64,000 bases of DNA from Castor canadensis (GCF_047511655.1 NC_133401.1:16304501-16368500), one strand, 5' to 3'; positions 51,655 to 61,682 are shown, numbered from the stretch's first letter. The notes: generated by a model from the letters alone, not told the origin. Made by a program: numbers and translations.

Positions 51655-51742
51655 GGGCTGGGATGTAGCTCAGTGGTACAGCACTTGCCTAGCAAGCGTG
51701 AGGCCCTGGGTTTGATCCCAGCACCAAAAAAGAAAAGACAAA
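51655..51742 (+). repeat. ID SINE, near classic rodent form
   Basis: GGGATGTAGCTCAGTGGTAC and GGTTTGATCCCAGCACC with an A-rich tail. Confidence 0.9.
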
Positions 51743-51964
51743 AAAAAAACCTCTTCCCAAGACTAATACCCTTGCTTGGGACTCTGTTTCCCTAACTGGG
51801 AAATGAGTGGGAGTACCCCCTCCCACAGAGATAGTGGGGGACCCCCATGCTCAGCTCAGTGATGAGAGGCAAGGGGAATTATGGGAAGGGACTGCAGGGC
51901 AAGGTGGTGGGGCAGGAGGAGGGCCCCCAACCCCTTGCCAAAGCCCTGGTTATTTTAAATAACC

Positions 51965-52075
51965 AGTGGTTATTTTTAGATCCTGGCGCCTCTGTCCCCC
52001 ATTTCCTCTGCCACCCGCCCCACCCCACATTCCAGCTCGGCTTGCACCAAGTCAGCAGTGGGACAGGTGGACCAG
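51965..52075 (-). promoter_or_regulatory. CKM: Probable CKM intronic muscle enhancer (MR1-like)
   Basis: A MEF2 consensus (CTAAAAATAA on the minus strand, 51970-51979), a TEAD-like ACATTCC (52027-52033) and an E-box CAGGTG (52064-52069) lie within 100 bp, about +0.9 to +1.0 kb from the inferred start. Mouse Ckm has a muscle modulatory region in intron 1 at a similar distance. The assignment is by motif and position only. Confidence 0.5.
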
Positions 52076-52421
52076 GGTGGCTGGGAGGACATGCAGCAGC
52101 CAGATCTCAAAGCTCAAGGACATCCTGGGCTTCCAGCCCGAACCCTTCCCTTCAGAGGGCGTCCCCACTTCATCCCTGCCAGGGACACCCCAGGATAGAG
52201 CACTGAGGCAAAGCAGGTGACCCCCAGACACACAAACAGAAACACCCACAAGGCCATGGCCTCCCCAACTCCCACTGGAAATCGAGTTATGTGGTCACGC
52301 CACTAAGCCCAGGGCCACACAGAGATGGAGGAACAGTCAGACACAAGGTCATAGGGACACAACAGGGACTACGTAATCACAAACACGAAGAAACTACAAC
52401 ATTTCTTTTGCAGTCTCTGAT

Positions 52422-52455
52422 AGAGTGGCAAGTGACATGTGACACTTGCCACTCT
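52422..52455. other. Perfect 13-bp hairpin in CKM intron 1
   Basis: AGAGTGGCAAGTG and CACTTGCCACTCT are exact reverse complements separated by 8 nt (ACATGTGA). Confidence 0.9.
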
Positions 52456-52549
52456 GTGGCACCCAGTTTTGGTGACAAATCACAATGAAGAGGCCTAACC
52501 CAGCTACCCCTTGCAGGGGTAACAGGTGGCAGCTGTCAAGACTCCTTTT

Positions 52550-52621
52550 ATCGTATGGCTCAAGTGGTAGAGCGCCTGCTTTGCAAGCACACAACCCTGA
52601 GTTCAAACCCCAGTTCCCCCC

Positions 52622-52623
<2 letters not shown>
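52550..52623 (+). repeat. ID-like tRNA-derived SINE
   Basis: ATGGCTCAAGTGGTAGAGCG to CAAACCCCAGTTCCCCCC. The tail continues into the AC tract. Confidence 0.85.
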
Positions 52624-52669
<46 letters not shown>

Positions 52670-52674
52670 CACAC
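52624..52674 (+). repeat. (AC)n microsatellite
   Basis: About 22 AC units followed by ATGCACACACA. Confidence 0.97.
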
Positions 52675-52895
52675 ACAATCTTCAGTGTCTCCCGGATCCT
52701 TCCCCATATGGCTGCAAAGCCACAAGTGACAATGGCAGGCTCACAGGTGGGGGGACTTGGATGCACAAGGTCCACCTGCTCATGCACAATTAGCTCTGTG
52801 TGCAGGAGGATGAGAGGGGCTGATAAGACCTCTTCCTGAGCCACCCATGGGGACCCCAGCTGTGGCTGCCACCCTGACTCCCTCTTAGGCAGTAC

Positions 52896-52945
52896 CTGGT
52901 GGGCTGCACTGAAGGGGACTGTCTGTATCCTGGAGGTGACACCGA
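52896..52945 (-). other. CKM: CKM noncoding exon 1 (predicted)
   Basis: The 5' end is set about 30 nt after the TATA box. The donor CCACCAG|GTACTG ends it at 52896. It contains no ATG. Supported by the spacing and by the mouse gene having a short untranslated first exon. Confidence 0.6.
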
Positions 52946-52959
52946 CCCAGAGGAAGGGC

Positions 52960-53240
52960 CTGCAGCCCTGGCCTTATATAGGGAGCCTGGGCTGTGAGAT
53001 TGGCTGGGAGGGGCTGTCCCCAGGGAGGAAGGCCCAGAGGGCAGTGGAGCCTCTCACCTCATTGCCTGGGCACTCTGCCCACCCCGGACTCAGGCATGCC
53101 TTGTGCCCAGCCCCATGGCCTTGTATGGGCTGCCCCAGGGGCTGGGCGCAGACCTCATCCACACCAAGCTGATCCCTGGACCAAATGCTGAGTTGGGCTG
53201 GCAGGGGACAACTGGCCTCCCGCCGGGAACATGGGACAGT
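52960..53240 (-). promoter_or_regulatory. CKM: CKM proximal promoter
   Basis: On the minus strand: TATA box TATATAAGG (52972-52980), CCAAT box (52999-53003), the segment CCTCCCTGGGGACAGCCCCT, and a CArG box CCATACAAGG (53119-53128) next to TGGGGCAGCCC. Further up is GGCCAGTTGTCCCC where mouse, as I recall it, has the E-box CAGCTG. The order agrees with the well-studied mouse Ckm promoter. The CArG box binds SRF in that system. Confidence 0.85.
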
Positions 53241-53714
53241 GCTTTTAGATGTCCCAGGCACGTAGAAGCCTCCCTCCCCTGGCCCTGAGCCTACAGCATC
53301 CTCCCCTTTTGGCCCCCCACGGCCTTGACCCACACCAAATGCTCATCCCTGGGCCTCCCTGCTGGCTGGGTACCAACACCAGGGGAGATTTTGCAACAGT
53401 CCCAGGACAGGTGCCCCAGAAGGACACAGAGGCCCAGCCAGAGAGGTGTGCAACCTGCCTGCTCCCACCCAAGTCCAAGGAGAGCAGTGACTAAAGCTAC
53501 ATGTGAGACCCAAGGCAGCCTCACCCCAGGGTCACTGGGCTGCCCCTCCTCTGGGCAGATGAGGGGGAAGGAAACTGAGGCTGGGCTGAGTTGGAGAGAT
53601 GGAAACTCAGGGCTATGGTTGGAAGCAGTGGTTGCCCTCCTCCCTCCACACCCTCTGGTGCCACTGGGAGATTGCAGTGGCAGAGGGGACAGGGAGGGAC
53701 CCAGCCAGCAAGGA

Positions 53715-53885
53715 AGGGGGCTATTTTTAGAGCACACTTTGCTGCCTCTTTTGCAAAGGCCGAGACCCGGGCACTGGCGAGGAGGGGGCATGGGCAGCAG
53801 GTGTTGGCGGGGAGCACGTGTCCGGGTTAATTATAACTGGGTGTCTCGGGTGTCCCCAGACTTTACCTCCTTACAAGGACAGCTC
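53715..53885 (-). promoter_or_regulatory. CKM: CKM upstream muscle enhancer
   Basis: In gene orientation the elements run CArG CCTTGTAAGG (53869-53878), Trex/Six site CACCCGAGA (53844-53852), AT-rich TTATAATTAA (53827-53836), left E-box CACGTG (53815-53820), right E-box AACACCTGCTG (CAGGTG on plus, 53798-53803) and MEF2 CTAAAAATAG (53721-53730). This is the order of the mouse Ckm enhancer as I recall it, which binds SRF, Six4/5, MEF2, MyoD-class factors. It lies about 0.78-0.93 kb before the inferred start. Left E-box and final spacing are unusual. Confidence 0.85.
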
Positions 53886-55130
53886 AGGCCCCATGTGGCT
53901 GCACCCACCCCCAGAAACAGTAAGATGGGCTGGGTAGTCCAGCCATTTACCATGGACTGTACTTGAGCAGGTTGAGGTGTAAGGGACACTCGTAGCACCC
54001 CAAATGTGACTAGGGACCTCAAGAGCTGAGAAGAGGATTCTGTCAAATGGAAGATAGTATTGAAGAAGCTGCCTCCTCCACCTGGGAGACACCAGGATTG
54101 CAGGCTGACACAGCACCTCCTCCAGTAAAGATTTCAGTAAAGAAGAGAATGTTCTTCTCCTCCCTCACCCCTGGTTCCTCCTGGGGTCTCCTGGGTCTTC
54201 CCCATCTCTCTGCAGGCAAGTAAGGACTGGCATGGGGAAAAGGGAGCCTCTCCTCTCCCCAGACTCCTGGTTTCTGCTCCTTTCCCAGCAAGGTCAGATT
54301 AGCAAAGACCTCCTTCTGGGTTACTGAAGGTGAGGTCCAGAGAATTAAAAGGAAGTGGGCTGTGTGCTTTTCTTTATTGAGCACAAACTGGAGAAACAGC
54401 AGAATATAGTCACCCCCGTCTCCCTAATGGAGGTGATATTTCAACAAGGACTTCCAAGGAAAGGGTAACAGATGGTAGTAGTGTCACAACGGAGGAGGTC
54501 AAGGCAGGCCTCTTCAGGGAGGTGACATCTGAGCAGAGACCTGAAGAAGATGAGGGACAGCCAGCTGTGTCCAGAATCTGAAGAGAAGAGCAGGTGCAAA
54601 GAGCCTGAGGTGGGTGTGGCGTGACACATCTGAGGACAGGCTGGAGGCCAGGGGCCAGGAGTGTGTGAGGAAGAACATTCAGTTGGAGAGGGGCCCTAGG
54701 GACCATGGGAGGAATTTCAATCCTCCTCTGCATGAGAGTCATTACAGATTATGGGCAGAGAGGCAGGATCCAACCATGTCACATATCTGCTGGGTGGCAC
54801 AGCTGAGCCCCCCTGGGCCTGAAAACCCCTTGTGGAACATTTGACATTCTTTTTTAGCCCTTTCTATGTTTGGTTAAGTCCCCATTCTAAGCCTGCCTCC
54901 TTTGCTGAAGCCAAAAATACCCAAAACTCAGTTTCCCAGAATCCCTTGTAGCCACGGTTCAGTCATGTGATCTGGGCTCAGCCAATCAGAGGCCAGGTCC
55001 TTGTGCCCTAGTCTCCTCTTGCTGTGCTCTGCTGTGAGCAGGCAATTGATAAGTGGGCTTTTGCTTCCGGTGTCTGGCATTTGTGGATAAGAACCCTTCC
55101 TTCAGAATCTCTGGATTTACTTATTTTTGG
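53886..55130. other. CKM upstream region, old repeat and unique DNA
   Basis: 54.42-54.79 kb has CAGGGAGGTGACATCTGAGC and AGCAGGTGCAAAGAGCC, of the same unnamed old repeat class as 40.87 kb. No exon is seen in the rest. Confidence 0.7.
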
Positions 55131-55134
55131 GTTT

Positions 55135-55200
55135 ATTTATTCATGATTTTTTGTGGTACTAGGGTTTGAACTCAAGGCCTTGCACTTGCTAGGCAGGCCT
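55135..55200 (-). repeat. ID-like SINE, reversed, truncated
   Basis: GGTACTAGGGTTTGAACTCA to TTGCTAGGCAGGCC. Box A is lost. Confidence 0.8.
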
Positions 55201-55480
55201 CTGGCTGTATTTGCTTTGTGGTAGGGCTGACACAAGTGACTCCATTTTGATTTTGACTCCGTTTTCTCTGAAAACATCACTGGTCCACCATCCTATAGCT
55301 TGCCAGAATGGACCTGCCCTGGTTCTGGAATTGATCTGGACCCATGTTCTGGAAGGGAGGGATAGATGACCAGGAGTCAGTGACAAAATCCTTCCAGCCA
55401 CATCTGAGCAGCAGATGAGATTAGAAGGAGCGGTTCTCAGTTTAAGCAAATTTGGAGTTCATTGTTACATTTAATCCTGT
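55201..55480. other. Unassigned DNA
   Basis: Includes TGACTCCATTTTGATTTTGA and GCTTGCCAGAATGGACC; it may be old interspersed repeat, but I cannot place it. Confidence 0.5.
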
Positions 55481-55486
55481 CTGTTT

Positions 55487-55675
55487 TACAGGCTCACACC
55501 TGTAATCCCAGCTACTCAGGAGGCAGAGATCAGGAGGATCGCAGTTCGAAGCCAGCCCAGGCAAATAGTTCTCAAGACTCTATCTTGAAAAAAACCCTTC
55601 ACAAAAAAGGAGTGGCTCAAGTGGGGCTAGCAAGTTCAAGGCCCTGAGTTCAAACCCCATCACTGCGAAAAACAA
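55487..55675 (+). repeat. Dimeric SINE, shortened tRNA-like arm
   Basis: GCTCACACCTGTAATCCCAG to CAAACCCCATCACTGCG. Confidence 0.88.
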
Positions 55676-55800
55676 ACAACAACGACAGCAACAAAGAAAA
55701 GGTTATTACATTTTACAGGGAAAGTATCAACCAACCCAGCACTTGGGAGGCTGACACAGATCAATGTCAAGTTCAAGGTCAGCTTAGGCTACATAGTGGA

Positions 55801-55802
<2 letters not shown>

Positions 55803-55848
<46 letters not shown>

Positions 55849-55850
55849 CG
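55803..55850 (+). repeat. (CT)n microsatellite
   Basis: Pure CT for about 40 bp then CTTTCTTTC, at the end of a diverged B1-like piece (55735-55802). Confidence 0.95.
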
Positions 55851-55911
55851 ACCAAGAGGTGAAGAAGAAAAAAAGGAGACACATCTTGGATGTGTCTTCC
55901 TGTCCATTGTC

Positions 55912-56399
55912 TGTTGGGAGCCATGAGCCTCAATCTGACAAGGTTGTTGCTTAGCAGGATCCAGACAAGGTCGGGGACTGCAGGTGCACCTCGTCTCTCA
56001 CTGGGGTTTTTGAGGGAACATGGAGGGGCTTCCTTTGTCTGGAGAAAAGAGACTGATAACCTGAAGGTATTGTTTTAGTATGAGCAAGACAGAAAGGTCA
56101 GGAACAGGTGACATGTCCTTGGCAGCTAAGGTCCGGGTTTTTGTATAAGAAACTAGGTGAGACTAGGGAGGTCCGGGTTTTGTTTATGAAACCAGGGAGG
56201 TTGGAGCCAGGGCATTGTTTCCCAGGCATAGAAGTTCTTCCTGCTTTGTAGAACTTCCTGCGTTGTACTGCTTATAAGCCTGATGCAAAAATTAAAATTT
56301 GCCAGTTGGTCATCAGCCTTCTGGTCCTCTCGATTTGTGTCTTGTCTGTTCATTCTTTTCCTGAGCCCTTTTGGGTCAAGAACCTCTGCAATCACAGCA
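55912..56399 (+). mobile_element. Solo LTR, ERVK-like, with 6-bp target duplications
   Basis: A 488-bp element starts TGTTGGGAGCC and ends ...CACAGCA. It is flanked on both sides by ATTGTC (55906-55911 and 56400-56405). A 6-bp duplication and TG...CA ends fit an ERV class II (ERVK/IAP-like) LTR left by recombination, with no internal virus sequence next to it. The matching duplications suggest a fairly recent, rodent-lineage insertion. It holds an internal repeat of GGTCCGGGTTTT. Confidence 0.8.
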
Positions 56400-56486
56400 A
56401 TTGTCTTGTTCCCTTTCCTTTCCCTCCCTAAAAAAGTCCCCTTTTTCCATGGTACTGGGGACCTATAAAAACCCTTTGTTTCACTG

Positions 56487-56590
56487 TTACACCTGTAATT
56501 GCGACACTTGGAGGTTGAGGCTGGAGGATCATGAATTTGAGGCAAGCCTGGGCTACATAGCAAAACCCTGTGTCAAAAAAAAACAAAACA
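56487..56590 (+). repeat. B1-like SINE, 5'-truncated
   Basis: TTACACCTGTAATTGCGACA to GCAAAACCCTGTGTCAAAAA. Confidence 0.85.
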
Positions 56591-56815
56591 AGCCGGGCAC
56601 CGGTGGCTCACGCCTTTAATCCAACTACTCAGGAGGCAGAGATTAGGAGGATCGTGGTTCAAAGCCAGCCCAAGCAGATATTTCATGAGACCCCATCTTG
56701 AAAAAACTCTTCACAAAACAGGGCTGGCAGAGTGGCAGGTGGTAGAGCACCTGCCTAGCAAGTATGAGACCCTGAGTTAAAACTCCAAACCCCAGTGCTG
56801 CCAAAAACAAAACCA
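56591..56815 (+). repeat. Dimeric SINE with a full tRNA-like arm
   Basis: GCCGGGCACCGGTGGCTCAC to AAACCCCAGTGCTGCC. Confidence 0.92.
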
Positions 56816-56924
56816 AAAATGATTGCTGACCCCTGGATGAACCTCATCCCTTCCCACCAACTCTCATCTCCCAAATATCAGCCTTTGAGCATGGGCAGGC
56901 TTTAATTCCAGAAACACTTTTACT

Positions 56925-57030
56925 TTTTGAGACAAGGTCTCACTGTGTATTCTAGACTAGCCTTCAACTTGCCATGTAGCCACCCTGACCTTGAACTCGC
57001 CATCCTCCTGCCTCAGCCTCCCCAGTGTTT
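56925..57030 (-). repeat. B1-like SINE, reversed, diverged
   Basis: TTTTGAGACAAGGTCTCACT and CCTCCTGCCTCAGCCTCCCC. Confidence 0.75.
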
Positions 57031-57243
57031 TCTGGCACCACTTTCACAGCTACTTCAAACCCTTGCTAATTCTGCATCCTATCTCTCATTCCTATTTTGG
57101 AATCACAGCCATCTTTAAAGAAGAAAATTTATCTTCTTTTTCTTTCAGCGCATATTTTATAACCTCCTTTATAAAGCATGCCTCATTTTTCTCACTTACA
57201 GATTTGTTTTGATTTATGCTGTATACAAACAAAATGTCTATCC

Positions 57244-57432
57244 AAGTGCGGGTGGCACACGCCTGTAATCCCAGCTACTCAGGAGGCAGAGATCAGGAGG
57301 ATCGAGGTTCAAAGCCAGGCCCAGGCAAATAGTTTGTGAAACCCTATCTCAAAAAAGCCTTCACAAAAATAGGGCTGGTGGAGTGGCTCAAAGTTCAGGC
57401 CCTGAGTTCAAGCCCCAGTACGACAAAAAAAA
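57244..57432 (+). repeat. Dimeric SINE, linker type I
   Basis: AGTGCGGGTGGCACACGCCT to CAAGCCCCAGTACGAC. Confidence 0.92.
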
Positions 57433-57454
57433 GTCTAAATATATAGACCTTAAA

Positions 57455-57665
57455 TTTTTTTGTGTGTGGTACTAAAGTTTGAATTCAGGTCCTCACACTT
57501 GCAGGGCTGGTTCTCTACCACCTCAGCCACTCCACCAGCCTTTTTTTGTGTTGGGTATTTTGAGATAGGGTCTCATGAACTATTTCCCTGGGGCTGGCTT
57601 TGAACTGAGATCTTCCTGATCTCTGCCTTCTGAGTAGCTAGGATTAAGGTAATAGGTGGCCATCA
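57455..57665 (-). repeat. Dimeric SINE, linker type I
   Basis: GGTACTAAAGTTTGAATTCA to GAGTAGCTAGGATTAAGG. Confidence 0.88.
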
Positions 57666-57666
57666 T

Positions 57667-57755
57667 TTTTTTTTTTTTTTTTGAGATGGGGCTTCATTAT
57701 ATAGCAGTGCAGGCTGGCTCGAGCTCACAGTTTTCTTATCTCAGCCTCCCGTAGA
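57667..57755 (-). repeat. B1-like SINE, reversed, 5'-truncated
   Basis: A 16-T run, GAGATGGGGCTTCATTATAT to CTCAGCCTCCC. Confidence 0.8.
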
Positions 57756-57776
57756 CCTTAGACTTCTGCTCAGTAA

Positions 57777-57892
57777 CCAGTGGTCATGAGTGAGCTGTGT
57801 TAGTAACCTAGGCAGACACGTTTATGTCAGGATTTACTGAATAACAAAGTTGCCGAGTACTCTTGTTTTCACTTAGTACTCATGACCACTGG
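57777..57892. other. 15-bp perfect inverted repeat, 116-bp span
   Basis: CCAGTGGTCATGAGT (57777-57791) and ACTCATGACCACTGG (57878-57892) are exact reverse complements with 86 bp between them. Confidence 0.9.
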
Positions 57893-58097
57893 CAATCACA
57901 GGTGCTTTTTAAATCACATTTCAATTTTAATTGCTGATATTAATAACACTCAGTTCATACATTATATTTCACACACCAATATGTAGATCACAGAATGGCT
58001 AAAAGAGGAATAAAGCAGCCACAGGTTGAAAGGGGCCTTACTGAAGAGCAAAGGCAGACACAAAGGGAGTCACTGCAGATGGTCAGATCAGGATTAA

Positions 58098-58285
58098 TTT
58101 TTTTTTCAGTACTGGGGTTTGAATTCAGGGCCTTCACCTTGAGCCACATCACCAGCCCTTTTTTGTGATGGGGTTTTCTTGATATAGGTTGTGAACTATT
58201 TGCCCAGGCTGCCTTTGAACTGGGATCTTCCTGATCTCTGCCCCCTAGTAGCTAGGATTACAGGTGTGAGCTACTGGTGCCTGGT
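58098..58285 (-). repeat. Dimeric SINE, linker type I
   Basis: CAGTACTGGGGTTTGAATTC to GTGAGCTACTGGTGCCTGG. Confidence 0.9.
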
Positions 58286-58304
58286 TTCAGGAATTAATTT
58301 AACA

Positions 58305-58475
58305 ACTCTAATCCTAGCACTGGGAGGCTGACACAGGAAGATCACGAGTTCCAGGCCAGCCTGGGAAACACAGAGAGACCCTGTCTCAAAAAACAACGGA
58401 CTGGTAGAGTGCCTACCCAGCAAGTGTGAAGCCCTGAGCTCAAATGCCGGTGCCAACAACACCACCAAAAACGAA
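58305..58475 (+). repeat. B1-like SINE plus tRNA-like 3' part
   Basis: AATCCTAGCACTGGGAGGCT, GAGACCCTGTCTCAAAAAAC, then CTACCCAGCAAGTGTGAAGC. Confidence 0.82.
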
Positions 58476-59084
58476 CAGCTCACATTCAGAAATGCCAAGG
58501 CACAGAGACGTCAGGTGAGAATCCAGACTGCAGTTTTAAGTGGGCTTTGTCAAGCAAGGGGACCATGCTGACTGAGCTCAGTCCAGGGACAGGTGCGAGT
58601 CAGCGGTTGGCAATCTTGTGGCATACAGCAAGTGTCCTGATGACAGGTCTGTGGGAGCTTCTGTGTCCCTCCCTTTATATGATCCAGAGGAGGTGGCTCT
58701 ACCACCATTGGGCTGAGGTGTTGGATAAGCTCACAGTGTTTTCTCGGATGTGATTTGGGTACCAATCACATGTGCCTCTAATTTAATTTGGTAAGTTCCA
58801 GGTGGTATTTTTTATTTGCATAAATAAATTATTCATCAGGCTGTCACAGCTATGCTGGACAGATGGTAGTTGTTTACTTTTGCAAACAGCATGCAGAATC
58901 CCTGTGTCTTAGTGTTTGCACTCAGAATGGAGCAAAGCGCTGCCTGGTAAAATGGAGTCACTCTGGATAAGGTACAGCCCAAACCCCACTGCTGTGCACA
59001 GCATGGAGGAACTCAGAGCAAGGCCCAGGCCAATCCACAAGGTACCCTTACACATGGGAATTTCTTTTACAAAGAGCTTTATTT

Positions 59085-59425
59085 TATTTTTTTTTTTTTT
59101 GAGGTTTGGCAGCACTGGGGTTTGAACTCAGGGCCTCATTCTTGCTAGGCAGGCGCTCTACCACTTGAGCCACTCTGCCAGCCCTTTTTACACTGGGTAT
59201 TTAGAAATAGGGTCTTACTTTATACTGGGGTCAGCCTGGACTGCAATCCTCCTATTTGTGCTTCCCTGCATAGCTGGGATGGCAGGTGTGTGCCACCATG
59301 CCCAGCTATTGCTGGAGATGAGGTCTTGTGAACTTTTTGTCTGGGCTGGTCTCAAACTCTGATCCTCCTGATCTCTGCATCCTGAGCAGCTAGGATTACA
59401 GGTGTGAGCCACCAGTGCCTGGTTT
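59085..59425 (-). repeat. Trimeric SINE, full length
   Basis: T-rich tail, complete tRNA-like arm, B1-like arm ending CCACCATGCCCAGCTATTGC, second B1-like arm ending GAGCCACCAGTGCCTGG. Confidence 0.9.
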
Positions 59426-59434
59426 GTGTTTTGT

Positions 59435-59572
59435 TTTGTTTTGAGACAGGATCTATGTAGTCCACACTTGCCTTGAACTCACTATGTAGCCTAGGCTGGG
59501 CTGAAATTCGTGATCCTCCTACTTTAGCCTCCCAAGTGTTGAGATTACAGTGGTACCCCACCACACCCGGCC
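59435..59572 (-). repeat. B1-like SINE monomer
   Basis: TTTGAGACAGGATCTATGTA to CACCACACCCGGCC. It has an inner repeat of the TATGTAG segment. Confidence 0.85.
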
Positions 59573-59820
59573 CCTCCTTGAGCTTTCTAGAACTTTCTCT
59601 TACTATTTATCATAGGTTTCCATCATTTTTAAAAAGATTTTGTTCCAGATCCCAAAATATTTTCCATTGCATCCGAATTTAAACATGACCAATCCGATTT
59701 TATAGATGCACAGGTTCCTTTTGTTTCATTCCCCAAGATCTCTGGTTAGCACCCAACAAAATGGTTAACTTAGGGATAATAAATATTCCCATTGGGGACA
59801 TCCTTAAACTTCCCCCTACT
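59573..59820. other. Unassigned A/T-rich DNA
   Basis: Low-complexity single-copy-looking sequence; nothing recognised. Confidence 0.5.
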
Positions 59821-59822
59821 TT

Positions 59823-60156
59823 TTTTTTTCTTTTTTTGGTGGACTGGGGTTGAACTCAGGGCTTTGCACTTGCTAGGCAGGCACTCCACCACTTGAGGCA
59901 CACCTCCAGTCCATTTTGCTCTGGTTATTTTGAAGATGGGGCCTCATTTTTTGCCCAGGCTGGCCTCAAACCTCAATCCTCCTATTTGAAGCCTCCCAGC
60001 CTCACTGGAATGACAGGCATGCACCACCAGGCCCAGATTTTTCACATTGAGATGGGCTCTCGAAAACTTTTTCACCCAGGCTGACCTAGAACCTCAGTCC
60101 TCCTGAGATCAACTTCCCATGTAGCTGGAATGGCAGGCGTGACTCACTGGCGCCCA
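59823..60156 (-). repeat. Trimeric SINE, full length, linker type II
   Basis: CCAGTCCATTTTGCTCTGG joins the tRNA-like arm to the B1 pair. It ends TCACTGGCGCCCA. Confidence 0.9.
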
Positions 60157-60500
60157 GGAGGGATCATCTTTGATGTCTTTGTGATTATCTGTCTAAGATC
60201 AGGCACTGATGGAGAGACTTCTGAAGGGGCGCACTCCATGCCCACAGCCCTTTTCCCCATCCTGGCCATCTCTGAAACTATGATTCTGTGAAGACAAGAC
60301 CAGGCATCACCCAAATCAGCTGAACAGGGCCAAGTCCATATGTGGGTGGAGAAAGAATAAAATAGAGTCTTTCATAAATCCTCCCTGCCCTACCCCAGTC
60401 CTTCCAATAAACGGGTTTCTTCCAATTCAGCTATGCATCTTCCTCCAGGTGCTGCTTTGCCAGCATCTCAATTTATTTGTTTTTATATTATAGTATATTA
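60157..60500. other. Unassigned DNA
   Basis: CTGTGAAGACAAGACCAGGC and AATAAACGGGTTTCTTCC are present; I recognise no gene or repeat. Confidence 0.5.
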
Positions 60501-60508
60501 TTGTCACA

Positions 60509-60836
60509 GGTTTTTTTTTTTTTTGGTTGGACTGGAATTAAAACTCAGGGCCTTGTGCTTGCCACGTGAGCCATGCCTCTAGCCCTTCTTGTTTTCGTTT
60601 TTTTTTTTCAGATAGGGTCTTAAACTTTTTTTGCCTAGCTGGTCTCAGGGTGTGATCCTATACCTCCTATACCTCCCTCATAGCTGGGATTACAACAATG
60701 ACCCACCATGCCAAGCTTGTTTGTTCAGATGGGGTTTCACTAATGTTTTTCTGCCCAAGCTGGCTTTGAACCTTGATCCTCCCAATCTTTGCTTCACTCA
60801 GAGTTGAGATTACAGGCATGAACCACCATGCCCAGC
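60509..60836 (-). repeat. Trimeric SINE
   Basis: T tail, tRNA-like arm shortened at box A, then two B1-like arms split at CAAGCTTGTTTGTTCAGATG. Confidence 0.87.
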
Positions 60837-61109
60837 TCAAATTTATTTTTTTACATTGGACATGTTTTATTTGGAGTGTATGGATAGTCACATTTATTTA
60901 TGTTACAGTTTCTCTTCTTAAATTTACTTTTTTGTTGAGTTCTAATTTATATTCAGTGAAGTATCAGGGAAAAAAAATGATCAGGACAGAACAATTTCTA
61001 CACCCCAGAAAACTTCCTCTGCTTTCACGACCACAGAGCGACTTTGCCTGTCGTTAGACTTCACAGAATAGAATCACGCATGGTGAGCTCTTTCATCTGA
61101 TTTCCTTTT

Positions 61110-61392
61110 CTTTTTTGCCTGTACTGAGATTTGAACTCAGGACCTCATGCTTGTAAGGCAAGCACTCCACCACTTGAGCCACACTCCCAGCCCTTTTGGG
61201 CTTAGTTATTTTTCAGGTAGAGTCTCATGTTTTTGCCTGGAGGCTGGCTTCAGACACTGATCTTCTTACCTATGGCCTCCAATGTAGCTGGGATGACAGG
61301 CTTGTTGATTGAGATGGGGTCTCGCAGCACAATACTCCCAATTTCTATCCTCTGAGTGCTGGGATTACAGGCAGGAGCCATGGTTCTGAGCT
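61110..61392 (-). repeat. Trimeric SINE, second arms shortened
   Basis: CTGAGATTTGAACTCAGGAC to CAGGAGCCATGGTTCTGAGC. The junction GTTGATTGAGATGGGGTCTC is intact. Confidence 0.87.
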
Positions 61393-61564
61393 CATGTTTT
61401 CTTAAATGGGTACACACTGGTATATCCACACTCAGTACATGTCCACAGACTATCTCTGGGAAGATGGTGGAAATTGGTTTGTGTGTGTGCTTCTGGGAAG
61501 GGAATCAGACATCTTTTGTTCTCCCCATTCCTTTTCAAGCTGTTAGAAAATATGTTCACAGAAG

Positions 61565-61680
61565 ACAGGCATGGTGGTGCATACCTGTAATCCCAGCATT
61601 GAAGAGGCTGAGGCATGAGGACCATGAATTGCAGGTCAGCCTGGGCTACGTAACAAGACCCCATCTCAAAAACCATAAAT
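61565..61680 (+). repeat. B1-like SINE monomer
   Basis: AGGCATGGTGGTGCATACCT to AACAAGACCCCATCTCAAAA. Confidence 0.88.
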
Positions 61681-61682
61681 AA

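Larger units (their letters stand above)
57893..59084. other. Mostly unassigned DNA with two SINEs
   Basis: 57.9-58.09 and 58.5-59.08 kb match nothing I know. Short open frames are present but without splice or start support. Confidence 0.6.
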
